Below, piece by piece: positions 1 through 6,649 of a stretch of 7,868 nucleotides of DNA (its first letter is position 1; every line of letters begins with the position of its first letter). The position numbers and the translations under genes were made by a program. The notes beneath the pieces were generated by a model. The model saw only the letters and a program-made list of their open reading frames with translations, was not told the DNA's origin and ran no database searches. Source of the stretch: Comamonadaceae bacterium (GTDB lineage: Bacteria > Pseudomonadota > Gammaproteobacteria > Burkholderiales > Burkholderiaceae_C); assembly GCA_947455585.1 (NCBI GenBank), contig CANGOY010000079.1:1-7868 (forward strand), in the 5' to 3' direction.

Positions 1-789
1 CGCGGTGTAATGCAAGTGGTGAGGACCCGCCCACATGTAAGTGAAGATCAAAGCCCAGAAGTGAACGATCGACAGGCGATACGAGTACACAGGGCGACCC
101 GCTTGCTTAGGGATGAAGTAGTACATCATGCCCAAGAAGCCAGCGGTCAAGAAAAAGCCCACCGCATTGTGGCCGTACCACCACTGCACCATGGCATCTT
201 GCGCGCCAGCATAGGCAGAGTAAGACTTCATCATGCCCGCGGGGATAGCAGCGCTGTTAACGATGTGCAACAAGGCCACTGCAATGATGAACGCACCGTA
301 GAACCAGTTGGCCACGTAAATGTGTTTGACCTTTCGCGTACCAACCGTACCGAAGAACACCACAGCGTAGGAAACCCAAACCACAGCAATCAAGATGTCG
401 ATAGGCCACTCGAGCTCAGCGTATTCCTTACCCTGGGTGAAACCCAAGGGCAGACTGACCGCAGCGGCCAAGATAACCAGTTGCCAACCCCAGAAAGTGA
501 AGGCGGCCAACTTAGGCAAGAACAAGGCTGTGTGGCATGTGCGTTGCACCACGTAGTAGCTGGTCGCAAACAAAGCGCAACCGCCAAACGCAAAAATCAC
601 TGCATTGGTGTGCAACGGACGCAAGCGGCCATAAGTCAACCAAGGGATACCAAAGTTCAGTTCGGGCCAAGCCAGTTGAGAGGCGATGATCACGCCTACC
701 AACATGCCAACCACGCCCCAAACCACCGCCATGATGGAAAACTGCCGTACAACTGAGTCGTTGTAAACGGCGTGCTGTGATGAGTTCAT
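1..789 (-). CDS. ccoN: cbb3-type cytochrome c oxidase subunit I (N-terminal part, runs off left edge)
   Basis: Catalytic subunit of the high-affinity cbb3 oxidase in the inner membrane; it reduces O2 to water with electrons from cytochrome c and pumps protons. I translated the minus strand from the ATG at 789: 263 codons stay open to base 1, so the C-terminal part is missing. The residue numbering coincides with Pseudomonas stutzeri CcoN: His60 (GRLRPLHTNAV) is a low-spin haem b ligand, His207 (WWYGHNAVGFF) and His257-His258 (AGPHHLHYT) are the CuB ligands, and Tyr251 (IFTYMWAG) is the tyrosine cross-linked to His207. Several hydrophobic helices are evident, e.g. residues 17-38, 61-80, 95-115, 131-150, 160-180 and 208-226. 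The start is supported by AAAGG at 796-800, six bases before the ATG. Gene order ccoI-ccoS-ccoN is the usual one, and ccoO, ccoQ and ccoP would be expected further left. Identification is near certain. Confidence 0.98.
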   Translation of the reverse strand, partial: MNSSQHAVYNDSVVRQFSIMAVVWGVVGMLVGVIIASQLAWPELNFGIPWLTYGRLRPLHTNAVIFAFGGCALFATSYYVVQRTCHTALFLPKLAAFTFWGWQLVILAAAVSLPLGFTQGKEYAELEWPIDILIAVVWVSYAVVFFGTVGTRKVKHIYVANWFYGAFIIAVALLHIVNSAAIPAGMMKSYSAYAGAQDAMVQWWYGHNAVGFFLTAGFLGMMYYFIPKQAGRPVYSYRLSIVHFWALIFTYMWAGPHHLHYTA

Positions 790-795
790 CGGTCA

Positions 796-800
796 CCTTT
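796..800 (-). promoter_or_regulatory. ribosome binding site of ccoN
   Basis: The minus strand reads AAAGGTGACCG before the ATG at 789. The AAAGG core lies six bases from the start codon. It supports this ATG over the GTG at 796 in another frame, which would give a protein unrelated to CcoN. Confidence 0.75.
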
Positions 801-813
801 CATTTTTCAAACC

Positions 814-819
814 AGTATC
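814..819 (-). promoter_or_regulatory. -10 element of an FNR-dependent ccoN promoter
   Basis: GATACT on the minus strand matches four of six bases of TATAAT. Its first base (819) lies 29.5 bases from the centre of the FNR box at 842-855. That is the class II geometry, with the activator centred at -41.5 and overlapping the -35 region. Predicted transcription start is the A at about 807, giving a leader of about 17 bases that contains the ribosome binding site. The spacing is observed; promoter activity is inferred. Confidence 0.6.
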
Positions 820-841
820 CTCAAATAACTTCAAAAAGTTA

Positions 842-855
842 TTGATTCAAATCAA
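842..855. promoter_or_regulatory. FNR/Anr-type box upstream of ccoN, overlapping the ccoS stop
   Basis: TTGATTCAAATCAA is a perfect match to the FNR/Anr/FixK consensus TTGAT-N4-ATCAA, centred between 848 and 849. It lies about 59 bases before the ccoN ATG, and its right arm contains the ccoS stop codon (852-854). Control of cbb3 oxidase genes by FNR-family regulators at low oxygen is well established. The site would let ccoNO(Q)P be induced separately from ccoI-ccoS. Confidence 0.85.
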
Positions 856-989
856 TCGTTACGAAGAATACGCTCGCCTTCTTGCTCCACGCTGTCAAAT
901 TGGCCTTTGTGAATGGCCCACCAGAGGCCACCCAAGATAAAAAGCACCAACAAGACCGACAGTGGAATCAACAAATACAAGATATCCAT
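852..989 (-). CDS. ccoS: cbb3-type cytochrome oxidase assembly protein CcoS
   Basis: A 45-residue membrane protein needed to obtain cbb3 oxidase with its full haem b and copper complement; it acts in the inner membrane. One hydrophobic segment spans about residues 4-26. It is followed by the family signature WWAIHKGQFDSVEQEGERIL (23-42), comparable to the usual W-A-x3-GQFDD...RIL pattern. The length is typical for the short end of the family. A longer in-frame start exists at 1127, but that extension lies inside ccoI and lacks family character. The ATG at 989 overlaps the ccoI stop as TGATG and has AAAGGA at 995-1000, five bases upstream. The last codons lie under the FNR box of ccoN. Confidence 0.95.
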   Translation of the reverse strand: MDILYLLIPLSVLLVLFILGGLWWAIHKGQFDSVEQEGERILRND

Positions 990-3244
990 CAAAATCCTTT
1001 GGTGAGTCGCAAAGAGTTCAACACGACCCACAACGAGCTCAACGCCATTCCCAAACCAGCCAACCAAGCAGGCAACAAGCCCACCACAGCCAAGGGCACA
1101 CACACCGCGTTGTAAGCCGCGGCCCACACCAAGTTTTGCTTGACCACCCGCAGGGTATGTCTGGCCAACTTGACGCTTTGCGCCACCACCAACAAGCTGC
1201 CACCCATCAAGACCAAGTCTGATTTGGACTGCGCCAAGGGCACAGCGTTGCCAAATGCCATCGACACATGCGCACCGGCTAAGACAGGGCCATCATTCAG
1301 ACCATCGCCCACCATCACCACCCGCGCGCCTTGCGACTGCGCAGCTTGCATGCGTGAGAGCTTGTCTTGCGGTGTGCACGCCCCAAATGCTTGAGTAATG
1401 CCGACCTTTTGAGCCACCTGTTGTGCTGACTCTGGGCGGTCGCCAGAAAGCAACCACACATTGACACCCAAATCTTTCAACGCTTGCACGGTTTGCACTG
1501 CATCCGCACGAACATCTTCAGACAATTGCCAGCTCGCGAGCCACTCGTTTTCAGTGCATAAGTGTACTTGGCAAACCTGCGCTCGATCGGGTATTCCCTT
1601 GGTTTTTGGGGTACAAAACGAGGCGGATCCCAAGCGCAGCAAACCTTCCACGCGACCTTCAAGCCCCAGACCAATTCTTTCGTTTACATCTTGTGCGTCA
1701 GGTGCCGTGCCTGAACCAGATGACTCATGCGCTTTGACCAAGGCGCGTGACAACGGATGCAAAGAATGCTTGGCCAACGCAGCAGCCAAGCCCAAGGCGT
1801 ATTCAGGCGTCACGCCCTCTACCGTCATCACCTGCGTGATGCGTTGGCCGTCTTGGGTGAGCGTGCCGGTCTTATCAAAAATCACCGTATCAATTTCAGC
1901 CAAGGACTCCAAGGCTTGCAGGTTTCGCACCAACACGCCGTGGCGCGCTAGGTTGCCAGCCGCAGCCAACATGGCAGCAGGCGTGGCCAGCGACAAGGCG
2001 CACGGACAGGTCACCACCAACACCGCAACCGCCACCATCAAGGCGTGGCCGGGGTTGGTGGGCCACCAATACACAGCCGACAGCGCGGCCAACACCAACA
2101 CCCCAATCAAAAAGGGTTTGGCAATGCGGTCCGCCAACTGTGCCAAACGCGGTTTTTGCAGCGACGCGTTTTCCATCAAAGACACGATTTGCGAAAACTG
2201 CGTGCCCTCGCCCACTTGCACCACACGCACCGTGACGATGCCGCTCAGATTGTGGCTGCCCGCCACCACCGAGTCGCCGACGCCTCGCGCTTGCGGGCGC
2301 GATTCGCCCGTGAGCAAAGCTTCATCGGCCAAGGTTTGGCCCTGCAAAATCACACCATCGACGGGGAAGCTCTCAGAGGGCGAGACACGAATCACATCGC
2401 CCACCATCACACGGCGCACGGCCACGAGTTCAAACGCACCACCGGGCAGCTGACGCTCGACGCTGTCGGGCAAGCGGTTCATCAATGCTTCCAGCGCCCC
2501 CGCCGTGCGGTCACGCACGCGCAGCTCTAGCCATCGGCCAGTGAGCAAGAAAAATACAAACATGGTGAGCGAGTCGTAATACACCTCGGCACCAAACACG
2601 CCCTCGGGCTCGAACGTGGCGATAGAGCTGAGGAAAAAGGTAATCACCATGCCCAAGGCCACCGGTAAATCCATGCTCACGCGTTGCGCACGAATGTCGC
2701 GCATAGCGTTGCTGAAAAACGGCCCGCACGAAAACAGCACCACGGGCAAGGTCAACACCCACGAAGCCCAGCGCAACAAAAACACCATGTCGGGTGTGAT
2801 GTCGCCGTCTTTTGCCACGTAAGCGGGGTACGCATACATCATCACCTGCATCATGCAAAAGCCAGCCACCAACCAACGCCACAAGGCACGGCGCCCCTCT
2901 TCGTGACGCGCTTGGCGCAAGCTGCTGTCGGCTGCAGGCAAGGCACCATAGCCCGCCTTGTTGATAGCAGCCATCCATGCCGAGGGTTTGACTTGGGCTT
3001 CAGACCACACCACTTTGGCGCGGTGCGTGGCCGCATTCACCTCGACCGACTGCACGCCCGGCACTGACATCAAGGCATCTTCCACCGTGAAGGCGCAAGC
3101 AGCGCAGTGCATGCCTTGAATCACCACATGCGAATCCCAACAGTCGTTCGCACTGTTCGCTTGTGTGGCTTTGTGTTGTTGGCTAAAGCGCAACCACTCT
3201 TGGCGGTCGTCGAGCAGCTCAACCATCGATGTATCTGAATGCAT
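989..3244 (-). CDS. ccoI: copper-exporting P1B-type ATPase CcoI/FixI (cbb3 oxidase assembly)
   Basis: Inner-membrane Cu+ ATPase of the CtpA/CopA2 type that exports copper for insertion into the CuB site of CcoN. Domains in order over 751 residues: one N-terminal heavy-metal-associated domain (about 38-103) with GMHCAAC (Cys47, Cys50); membrane helices at about 121-143 and 152-175, then two more at 190-240; actuator loop TGES at 312-315; helices at about 375-422 with the CPC metal site (413-415); phosphorylation motif DKTGT with Asp457; the P1B His-Pro pair 496-497; hinge GDGLND (646-651); and two final helices carrying Tyr711-Asn712 and MALSS (Met733, Ser736-Ser737), the P1B-1 copper signature. 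The start is uncertain: the ATG at 3244 has no Shine-Dalgarno sequence, and neither does the next in-frame ATG at 3226. The frame is closed by a TAG at 3257-3259. It lacks the Cys-rich segment found before the metal domain in some FixI proteins. It overlaps ccoS by one base and is divergent from usp. Confidence 0.95.
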   Translation of the reverse strand: MHSDTSMVELLDDRQEWLRFSQQHKATQANSANDCWDSHVVIQGMHCAACAFTVEDALMSVPGVQSVEVNAATHRAKVVWSEAQVKPSAWMAAINKAGYGALPAADSSLRQARHEEGRRALWRWLVAGFCMMQVMMYAYPAYVAKDGDITPDMVFLLRWASWVLTLPVVLFSCGPFFSNAMRDIRAQRVSMDLPVALGMVITFFLSSIATFEPEGVFGAEVYYDSLTMFVFFLLTGRWLELRVRDRTAGALEALMNRLPDSVERQLPGGAFELVAVRRVMVGDVIRVSPSESFPVDGVILQGQTLADEALLTGESRPQARGVGDSVVAGSHNLSGIVTVRVVQVGEGTQFSQIVSLMENASLQKPRLAQLADRIAKPFLIGVLVLAALSAVYWWPTNPGHALMVAVAVLVVTCPCALSLATPAAMLAAAGNLARHGVLVRNLQALESLAEIDTVIFDKTGTLTQDGQRITQVMTVEGVTPEYALGLAAALAKHSLHPLSRALVKAHESSGSGTAPDAQDVNERIGLGLEGRVEGLLRLGSASFCTPKTKGIPDRAQVCQVHLCTENEWLASWQLSEDVRADAVQTVQALKDLGVNVWLLSGDRPESAQQVAQKVGITQAFGACTPQDKLSRMQAAQSQGARVVMVGDGLNDGPVLAGAHVSMAFGNAVPLAQSKSDLVLMGGSLLVVAQSVKLARHTLRVVKQNLVWAAAYNAVCVPLAVVGLLPAWLAGLGMALSSLWVVLNSLRLTKGF

Positions 3245-3253
3245 AAGGGGTGT

Positions 3254-3259
3254 AGCCTA
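3254..3259 (-). promoter_or_regulatory. possible -10 element for ccoI (weak)
   Basis: TAGGCT on the minus strand has only the three key TA...T bases of TATAAT. It lies 28.5 bases from the centre of the FNR box at 3281-3294, close to class II spacing. The implied transcript would begin near 3247, about three bases before the first ATG of ccoI, so the message would be nearly leaderless. Weakly supported. Confidence 0.3.
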
Positions 3260-3280
3260 ACGGCTTCGTCTAACCAGAAC

Positions 3281-3294
3281 TTGACGTGTATCAA
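3281..3294. promoter_or_regulatory. FNR/Anr-type box in the ccoI-usp divergent region
   Basis: TTGACGTGTATCAA matches TTGAT-N4-ATCAA except for C in place of T at the fifth base, a variant tolerated by Anr/FNR proteins. Its centre (between 3287 and 3288) is about 43 bases from the ccoI start on one side and 63 bases from the usp start on the other. It could control both divergent genes in response to oxygen. The site is visible; regulation is inferred. Confidence 0.75.
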
Positions 3295-3315
3295 CACGAG
3301 ACGCGCGAGATACGT

Positions 3316-3321
3316 TAAGCT
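3316..3321 (+). promoter_or_regulatory. possible -10 element for usp
   Basis: TAAGCT keeps the key TA...T bases of TATAAT and lies 28.5 bases downstream of the FNR box centre, within a base of class II spacing. Predicted start is near 3328, with a leader of about 23 bases that contains the ribosome binding site. The hexamer is weak, as expected if an activator is needed. Confidence 0.4.
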
Positions 3322-3338
3322 GGCAGTGAAATCAACAA

Positions 3339-3344
3339 AAGGAG
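3339..3344 (+). promoter_or_regulatory. ribosome binding site of usp
   Basis: AAGGAG, six bases before the ATG at 3351. It is a strong Shine-Dalgarno match and fixes the start of the universal stress protein. Confidence 0.85.
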
Positions 3345-3350
3345 CAGTTT

Positions 3351-3794
3351 ATGTACAAACGTATTTTGGTCGCGACAGACGGTTCAACCTTGTCCAAAAA
3401 GGCCATCGCCAGCGCCATCGAATTGGCAGCCTTGAGCGGTGCCGAACTGATTGCCGTGAAGGTGACGCCGCGTTACCCACAAAGTTACTTTGAAGGCTCC
3501 TTGCCATTGAGCGCCACTGAAGTTTCGAAAATTGAAAAAGGCTGGACAGACGCCTCACAAAAGGTGTTGGATGCTGTTGTGAAATCAGCCAAAGCCAAAG
3601 GCGTGAGCGCCAAGGCCGTGGTCGTCAAGTCAGACATCGTGTCCGATGCACTGATTGCAGCGGCTAAAAAACACAAAGCCGATTTGATTGTGATGGCTTC
3701 GCACGGTCGCCGCGGCATCAAACGTTTACTGCTGGGCAGCGAAACGCAGCAAGTGTTGACGCATGCGGCAGTGCCAGTGTTGGTCTTGCGTTAA
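3351..3794 (+). CDS. UspA-family universal stress protein
   Basis: A 147-residue single-domain Usp protein, the usual length, predicted cytoplasmic and probably dimeric. It begins with the typical first strand and loop MYKRILVATDGS, in which Asp10 is the family's nucleotide-contacting Asp. It ends with IVMASHGRRGIKRLLLGSET (113-132) and a final strand VPVLVLR. The ATP-binding pattern G-2x-G-9x-G(S/T) is present as Ala116-Ser-His-Gly119 ... Gly129-Ser130, so the first glycine is alanine, a common variant. This suggests an ATP-binding type Usp, but binding cannot be read with certainty. It is divergent from ccoI across a shared FNR/Anr box, which fits the known low-oxygen induction of several usp genes. 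It ends just before a hairpin terminator. Its exact client or role is not predictable. Confidence 0.95.
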   Translation: MYKRILVATDGSTLSKKAIASAIELAALSGAELIAVKVTPRYPQSYFEGSLPLSATEVSKIEKGWTDASQKVLDAVVKSAKAKGVSAKAVVVKSDIVSDALIAAAKKHKADLIVMASHGRRGIKRLLLGSETQQVLTHAAVPVLVLR

Positions 3795-3815
3795 ATTTGC
3801 ATCACTCGCACATAG

Positions 3816-3845
3816 AAAAGCCGCTCAAGAACCGAGCGGCTTTTT
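3816..3845. terminator. bidirectional intrinsic terminator between usp and the flavoprotein operon
   Basis: Inverted repeat GCCGCTC (3820-3826) and GAGCGGC (3834-3840) around a 7-base loop. It is flanked by AAAA (3816-3819) and TTTTT (3841-3845), which extend the stem and give a U tract on either transcript. It lies 25 bases after the usp stop and 13 bases after the stop of the converging gene at 3858, so it can end both. Confidence 0.9.
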
Positions 3846-3857
3846 GTTTGACTGTGT

Positions 3858-4811
3858 TTATGCAGTCATTCGCTGCTTGGCCGCTTGGTACTCGCGCTTC
3901 AAACGCGCCACCAATTCCGCCGCAGGCACCACCGCTTTCACCGCGCCAATGCCTTGGCCGCAGCCCCAAATGTCTTTCCACGCTTTTTGTGCGCCACCAC
4001 CAAAATTCATTTGGCTGGGGTCGCTCTCGGGCAAGTGCTCTGGGTCAAGCCCTGCTTTGACAATGGAAGGCGCCAAGTAGTTGCCATGCACACCGGTGAA
4101 CAAATTGCTCAACACGATGTCGTCCGAGTTGCCATCGACCACGGCTTGTTTGTAGTCATCCGCAGCACGCGCCTCTTCGGTGGCGATGAAGGCTGAGCCG
4201 ATGTAGGCAAAGTCAGCCCCCATAGCCTGTGCGGCCAACACGGCTCCACCGGTGGCAATAGAACCACTCAACGCCACAGGGCCATCAAACCACTCACGAA
4301 TTTCTTGAATCAACGCAAAAGGGCTCTTCACTCCTGCGTGGCCACCCGCGCCAGCCGCCACAGCAATGAGGCCGTCGGCGCCCTTTTCAATCGCTTTTTT
4401 GGCGAACTTGTTGTTGATGACGTCGTGCAACACGATGCCGCCATAGCTGTGCGCAGCGGCATTCACATCTTCACGCGCGCCCAGCGAAGTGATGATGATG
4501 GGCACCTTGTACTTCACGCACAACGCCATGTCGTGCTCTAAGCGGTCGTTGCTCTTGTGCACGATTTGGTTGATGGCAAAGGGCGCAGCCGGTTGGTCTG
4601 GGTGCTCACGGTTATGCGCCGCCAGCGCCTCGGTGATTTCAATCAGCCAGGCTTCCAACTGTTCAGCGGGACGCGCATTGAGCGCAGGCATCGAGCCCAC
4701 CACGCCTGCTTTGCATTGCGCAATCAACAGCTTGGGGTTGCTGATGATGAACAGCGGAGACGCAATGACGGGAAACTTGAGCGATTGCAACACCGAAGGT
4801 AAACGCGACAT
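3858..4811 (-). CDS. NPD/nitronate monooxygenase-like FMN protein
   Basis: A 317-residue TIM-barrel flavoprotein of the 2-nitropropane dioxygenase/nitronate monooxygenase superfamily, predicted cytoplasmic. Visible motifs: an N-terminal strand LKFPVIASPLF (11-21); a core AAGAGGHAG (152-160) with His158 at the place of the catalytic histidine in NMO enzymes; SGSIATGG (182-189) and YIGSAFIATEEA (203-214), the usual FMN-phosphate loops. Characterised class I enzymes carry an MQGGM-like stretch where this one has IASPLF, so it belongs to a different and, as far as I know, uncharacterised subgroup. True nitronate oxidation is therefore unproven. NAD(P)H:acceptor reductase or an enoyl-reductase-like activity are alternatives. 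AAGGGG about six bases before the ATG supports the start. It is the last gene of the etf-dehydrogenase operon, 24 bases after the preceding stop. Confidence 0.85.
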   Translation of the reverse strand: MSRLPSVLQSLKFPVIASPLFIISNPKLLIAQCKAGVVGSMPALNARPAEQLEAWLIEITEALAAHNREHPDQPAAPFAINQIVHKSNDRLEHDMALCVKYKVPIIITSLGAREDVNAAAHSYGGIVLHDVINNKFAKKAIEKGADGLIAVAAGAGGHAGVKSPFALIQEIREWFDGPVALSGSIATGGAVLAAQAMGADFAYIGSAFIATEEARAADDYKQAVVDGNSDDIVLSNLFTGVHGNYLAPSIVKAGLDPEHLPESDPSQMNFGGGAQKAWKDIWGCGQGIGAVKAVVPAAELVARLKREYQAAKQRMTA

Positions 4812-4835
4812 TTCAGCCCCTTGTATTGTTGAAAC

Positions 4836-6626
4836 TTAGAAGGCGTCGAGCGCCAACTCAGTCACGCTGTCAGCGCCGTCCACGATGCTGTCGCGCATGC
4901 CCGGTACTTTGACCAAGATGTGGTCGGCATAGAAACGTGCGGTGGTGATTTTGGATTGCATGAACACCGCCTCGTTGCCTTTGGCCAACTCAGCTTCGGC
5001 CACCAACAAAGCACGGCCCATTTGCCAGCCGGCCACCAAGTTACCGGTGAGCATCAAGTAAGGCACGCTACCTGAAAACACGGCATTGGGACTGGCTTTG
5101 GCGCCAGACACCACGAAGTCGACCACGTTCAAGAAGGCTTCGCGAGCCGCTTTCAAACGAGCAGCCATTGCTTTCGCATTAGCGCTGCCGCTCTTGAGCA
5201 AATCAGCTTCGGTGTTGGCGATTTGCGCTGCAATGCCTTTGGCGGTTTGTCCACCATCGCGGCCTGTTTTGCGACCAATCAAGTCGTTGGCTTGGATGGC
5301 TGTTGTGCCTTCATAAATCGTCAAGATTTTGGAGTCGCGGTAGTACTGCGCGGCACCCGTTTCTTCGATGAAACCCATGCCACCGTGCACTTGCACGCCC
5401 AGGCTGGTGACTTCCAAACTCATCTCGGTGCTGAAGCCTTTGACCAAAGGCACTAAGAATTCGTAGAACGCCAAATTATTTTTGCGCGTGTCGGCATCTG
5501 GGTGGTGGTGCGATGCGTCGTACGCCGCAGCAGCCACGGTGGCCATGGCGCGGCAGCCTTCGGTGTAAGCACGCATGGTCATCAACATGCGGCGCACATC
5601 GGGGTGGTGAATGATGGGCGCGCTGGTTTTCATGCTGCCGTCCACGGGGCGGCTTTGCACGCGGTCACGTGAGAAAGTCACAGCTTTTTGGTATGCACGC
5701 TCGGCAATCGCAATGCCCTGCACGCCCACGGCGTAACGCGCGGCGTTCATCATGATGAACATGTATTCGAGACCACGGTTTTCTTCGCCTACAAGGAAGC
5801 CCACAGCACCGCCATGGTCGCCATACTGCAATACGGCTGTGGGGCTGGCTTTGATGCCCATCTTGTGCTCGATGCTCACGCAGTGCACGTCGTTGCGTGC
5901 GCCCAATGAACCGTCTTTGTTGACCATGAACTTTGGCACCACAAACAAGCTGATGCCCTTCACGCCTTCAGGTGCGCCTTGCACGCGGGCCAAAACGAGG
6001 TGGACGATGTTCTCGGCCATGTCGTGTTCACCGTAGGTGATGTAAATCTTGGTGCCAAACACTTTGTAAGTGCCATCTGGCTGGGGCTCTGCGCGGGTGC
6101 GCACAGCGGCCAAGTCAGAGCCTGCTTGTGGCTCGGTCAAGTTCATCGTGCCAGTCCACTCTCCGGAGATGAGCTTCTCAAGGTAAGTGGCTTTCAGCTC
6201 GTCAGAGCCAGCGGTGAGCAAAGCTTCAATCGCGCCGTCGGTCAGCATCGGGCACAAGGCAAAGCTCATGTTGGCGGAGTTGAGCATTTCGCCACAAGCG
6301 GCACCAATGGTCTTGGGCAAGCCTTGACCTCCGAAGTCTGCGGGATGCTGCAGGCTTTGCCAGCCGCCTTCGCAATACTGCTGATACGCCTCTTTGAAAC
6401 CGGGTGTGGTGGTGACGTGGCCGTCTTTGAAGAACGATGGGTTCTTATCGCCTTCCCAGTTCAAAGGCACGAGCACGGACTCGTTCAACTTCGCGCATTC
6501 TTCCAACACGGCTTGGGCGGTTTCCACGCCCATGTCTTCGAACGCAGGAATTTGGGCCACGTGTTCGAGGCCAGCCAAGTGTTCCATGTTGAACACCATG
6601 TCTTTGATGGGGGCGATGTAGCTCAT
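4836..6626 (-). CDS. acyl-CoA dehydrogenase, long (DmdC-like) type
   Basis: An FAD enzyme that introduces the alpha-beta double bond in an acyl-CoA and passes electrons to ETF; predicted cytoplasmic. At 596 residues it is of the roughly 600-residue class with an extra N-terminal segment (about 1-40) and a C-terminal extension (about 460-596), as in DmdC (3-methylmercaptopropionyl-CoA dehydrogenase) and related FadE proteins, not the 380-residue class. Motifs: FAD loop MNLTEPQAGSDL (161-172), KIYITYGEHD (193-202), QVHGGMGFIEE (412-422), and the catalytic-base region ILTIYEGTTAIQANDLIGRK (434-453), with Glu439 as the predicted base. The substrate cannot be read from sequence; DMSP breakdown should not be assumed, since many family members act on ordinary fatty acyl-CoAs. 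AAAAGG seven bases before the ATG supports the start. It lies 23 bases after etfA. Confidence 0.93.
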   Translation of the reverse strand: MSYIAPIKDMVFNMEHLAGLEHVAQIPAFEDMGVETAQAVLEECAKLNESVLVPLNWEGDKNPSFFKDGHVTTTPGFKEAYQQYCEGGWQSLQHPADFGGQGLPKTIGAACGEMLNSANMSFALCPMLTDGAIEALLTAGSDELKATYLEKLISGEWTGTMNLTEPQAGSDLAAVRTRAEPQPDGTYKVFGTKIYITYGEHDMAENIVHLVLARVQGAPEGVKGISLFVVPKFMVNKDGSLGARNDVHCVSIEHKMGIKASPTAVLQYGDHGGAVGFLVGEENRGLEYMFIMMNAARYAVGVQGIAIAERAYQKAVTFSRDRVQSRPVDGSMKTSAPIIHHPDVRRMLMTMRAYTEGCRAMATVAAAAYDASHHHPDADTRKNNLAFYEFLVPLVKGFSTEMSLEVTSLGVQVHGGMGFIEETGAAQYYRDSKILTIYEGTTAIQANDLIGRKTGRDGGQTAKGIAAQIANTEADLLKSGSANAKAMAARLKAAREAFLNVVDFVVSGAKASPNAVFSGSVPYLMLTGNLVAGWQMGRALLVAEAELAKGNEAVFMQSKITTARFYADHILVKVPGMRDSIVDGADSVTELALDAF

Positions 6627-6649
6627 GAGAGTGCCTTTTCAAATAGGGT

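Noticed and set aside
10..756. 248-codon open frame on the plus strand opposite ccoN
   Set aside because: Its product is His/Gln/Arg-rich with no family character, and it lies fully antisense to ccoN, whose ligand residues match exactly. It is a GC-driven shadow frame.
512..796. Minus-strand frame starting at a GTG at 796
   Set aside because: It overlaps ccoN out of frame. The CcoN frame from 789 carries all expected haem and copper ligands.
990..1127. 46-codon N-terminal extension of ccoS
   Set aside because: The extension lies wholly within ccoI in another frame and does not look like CcoS. The ATG at 989 has a good ribosome binding site and gives the normal length.
1461..2453. 330-codon open frame on the plus strand opposite ccoI
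   Set aside because: Composition is rich in Ser, Thr, Ala and Arg without domains, and it is antisense to intact ATPase motifs. I see no ribosome binding site or promoter for it.
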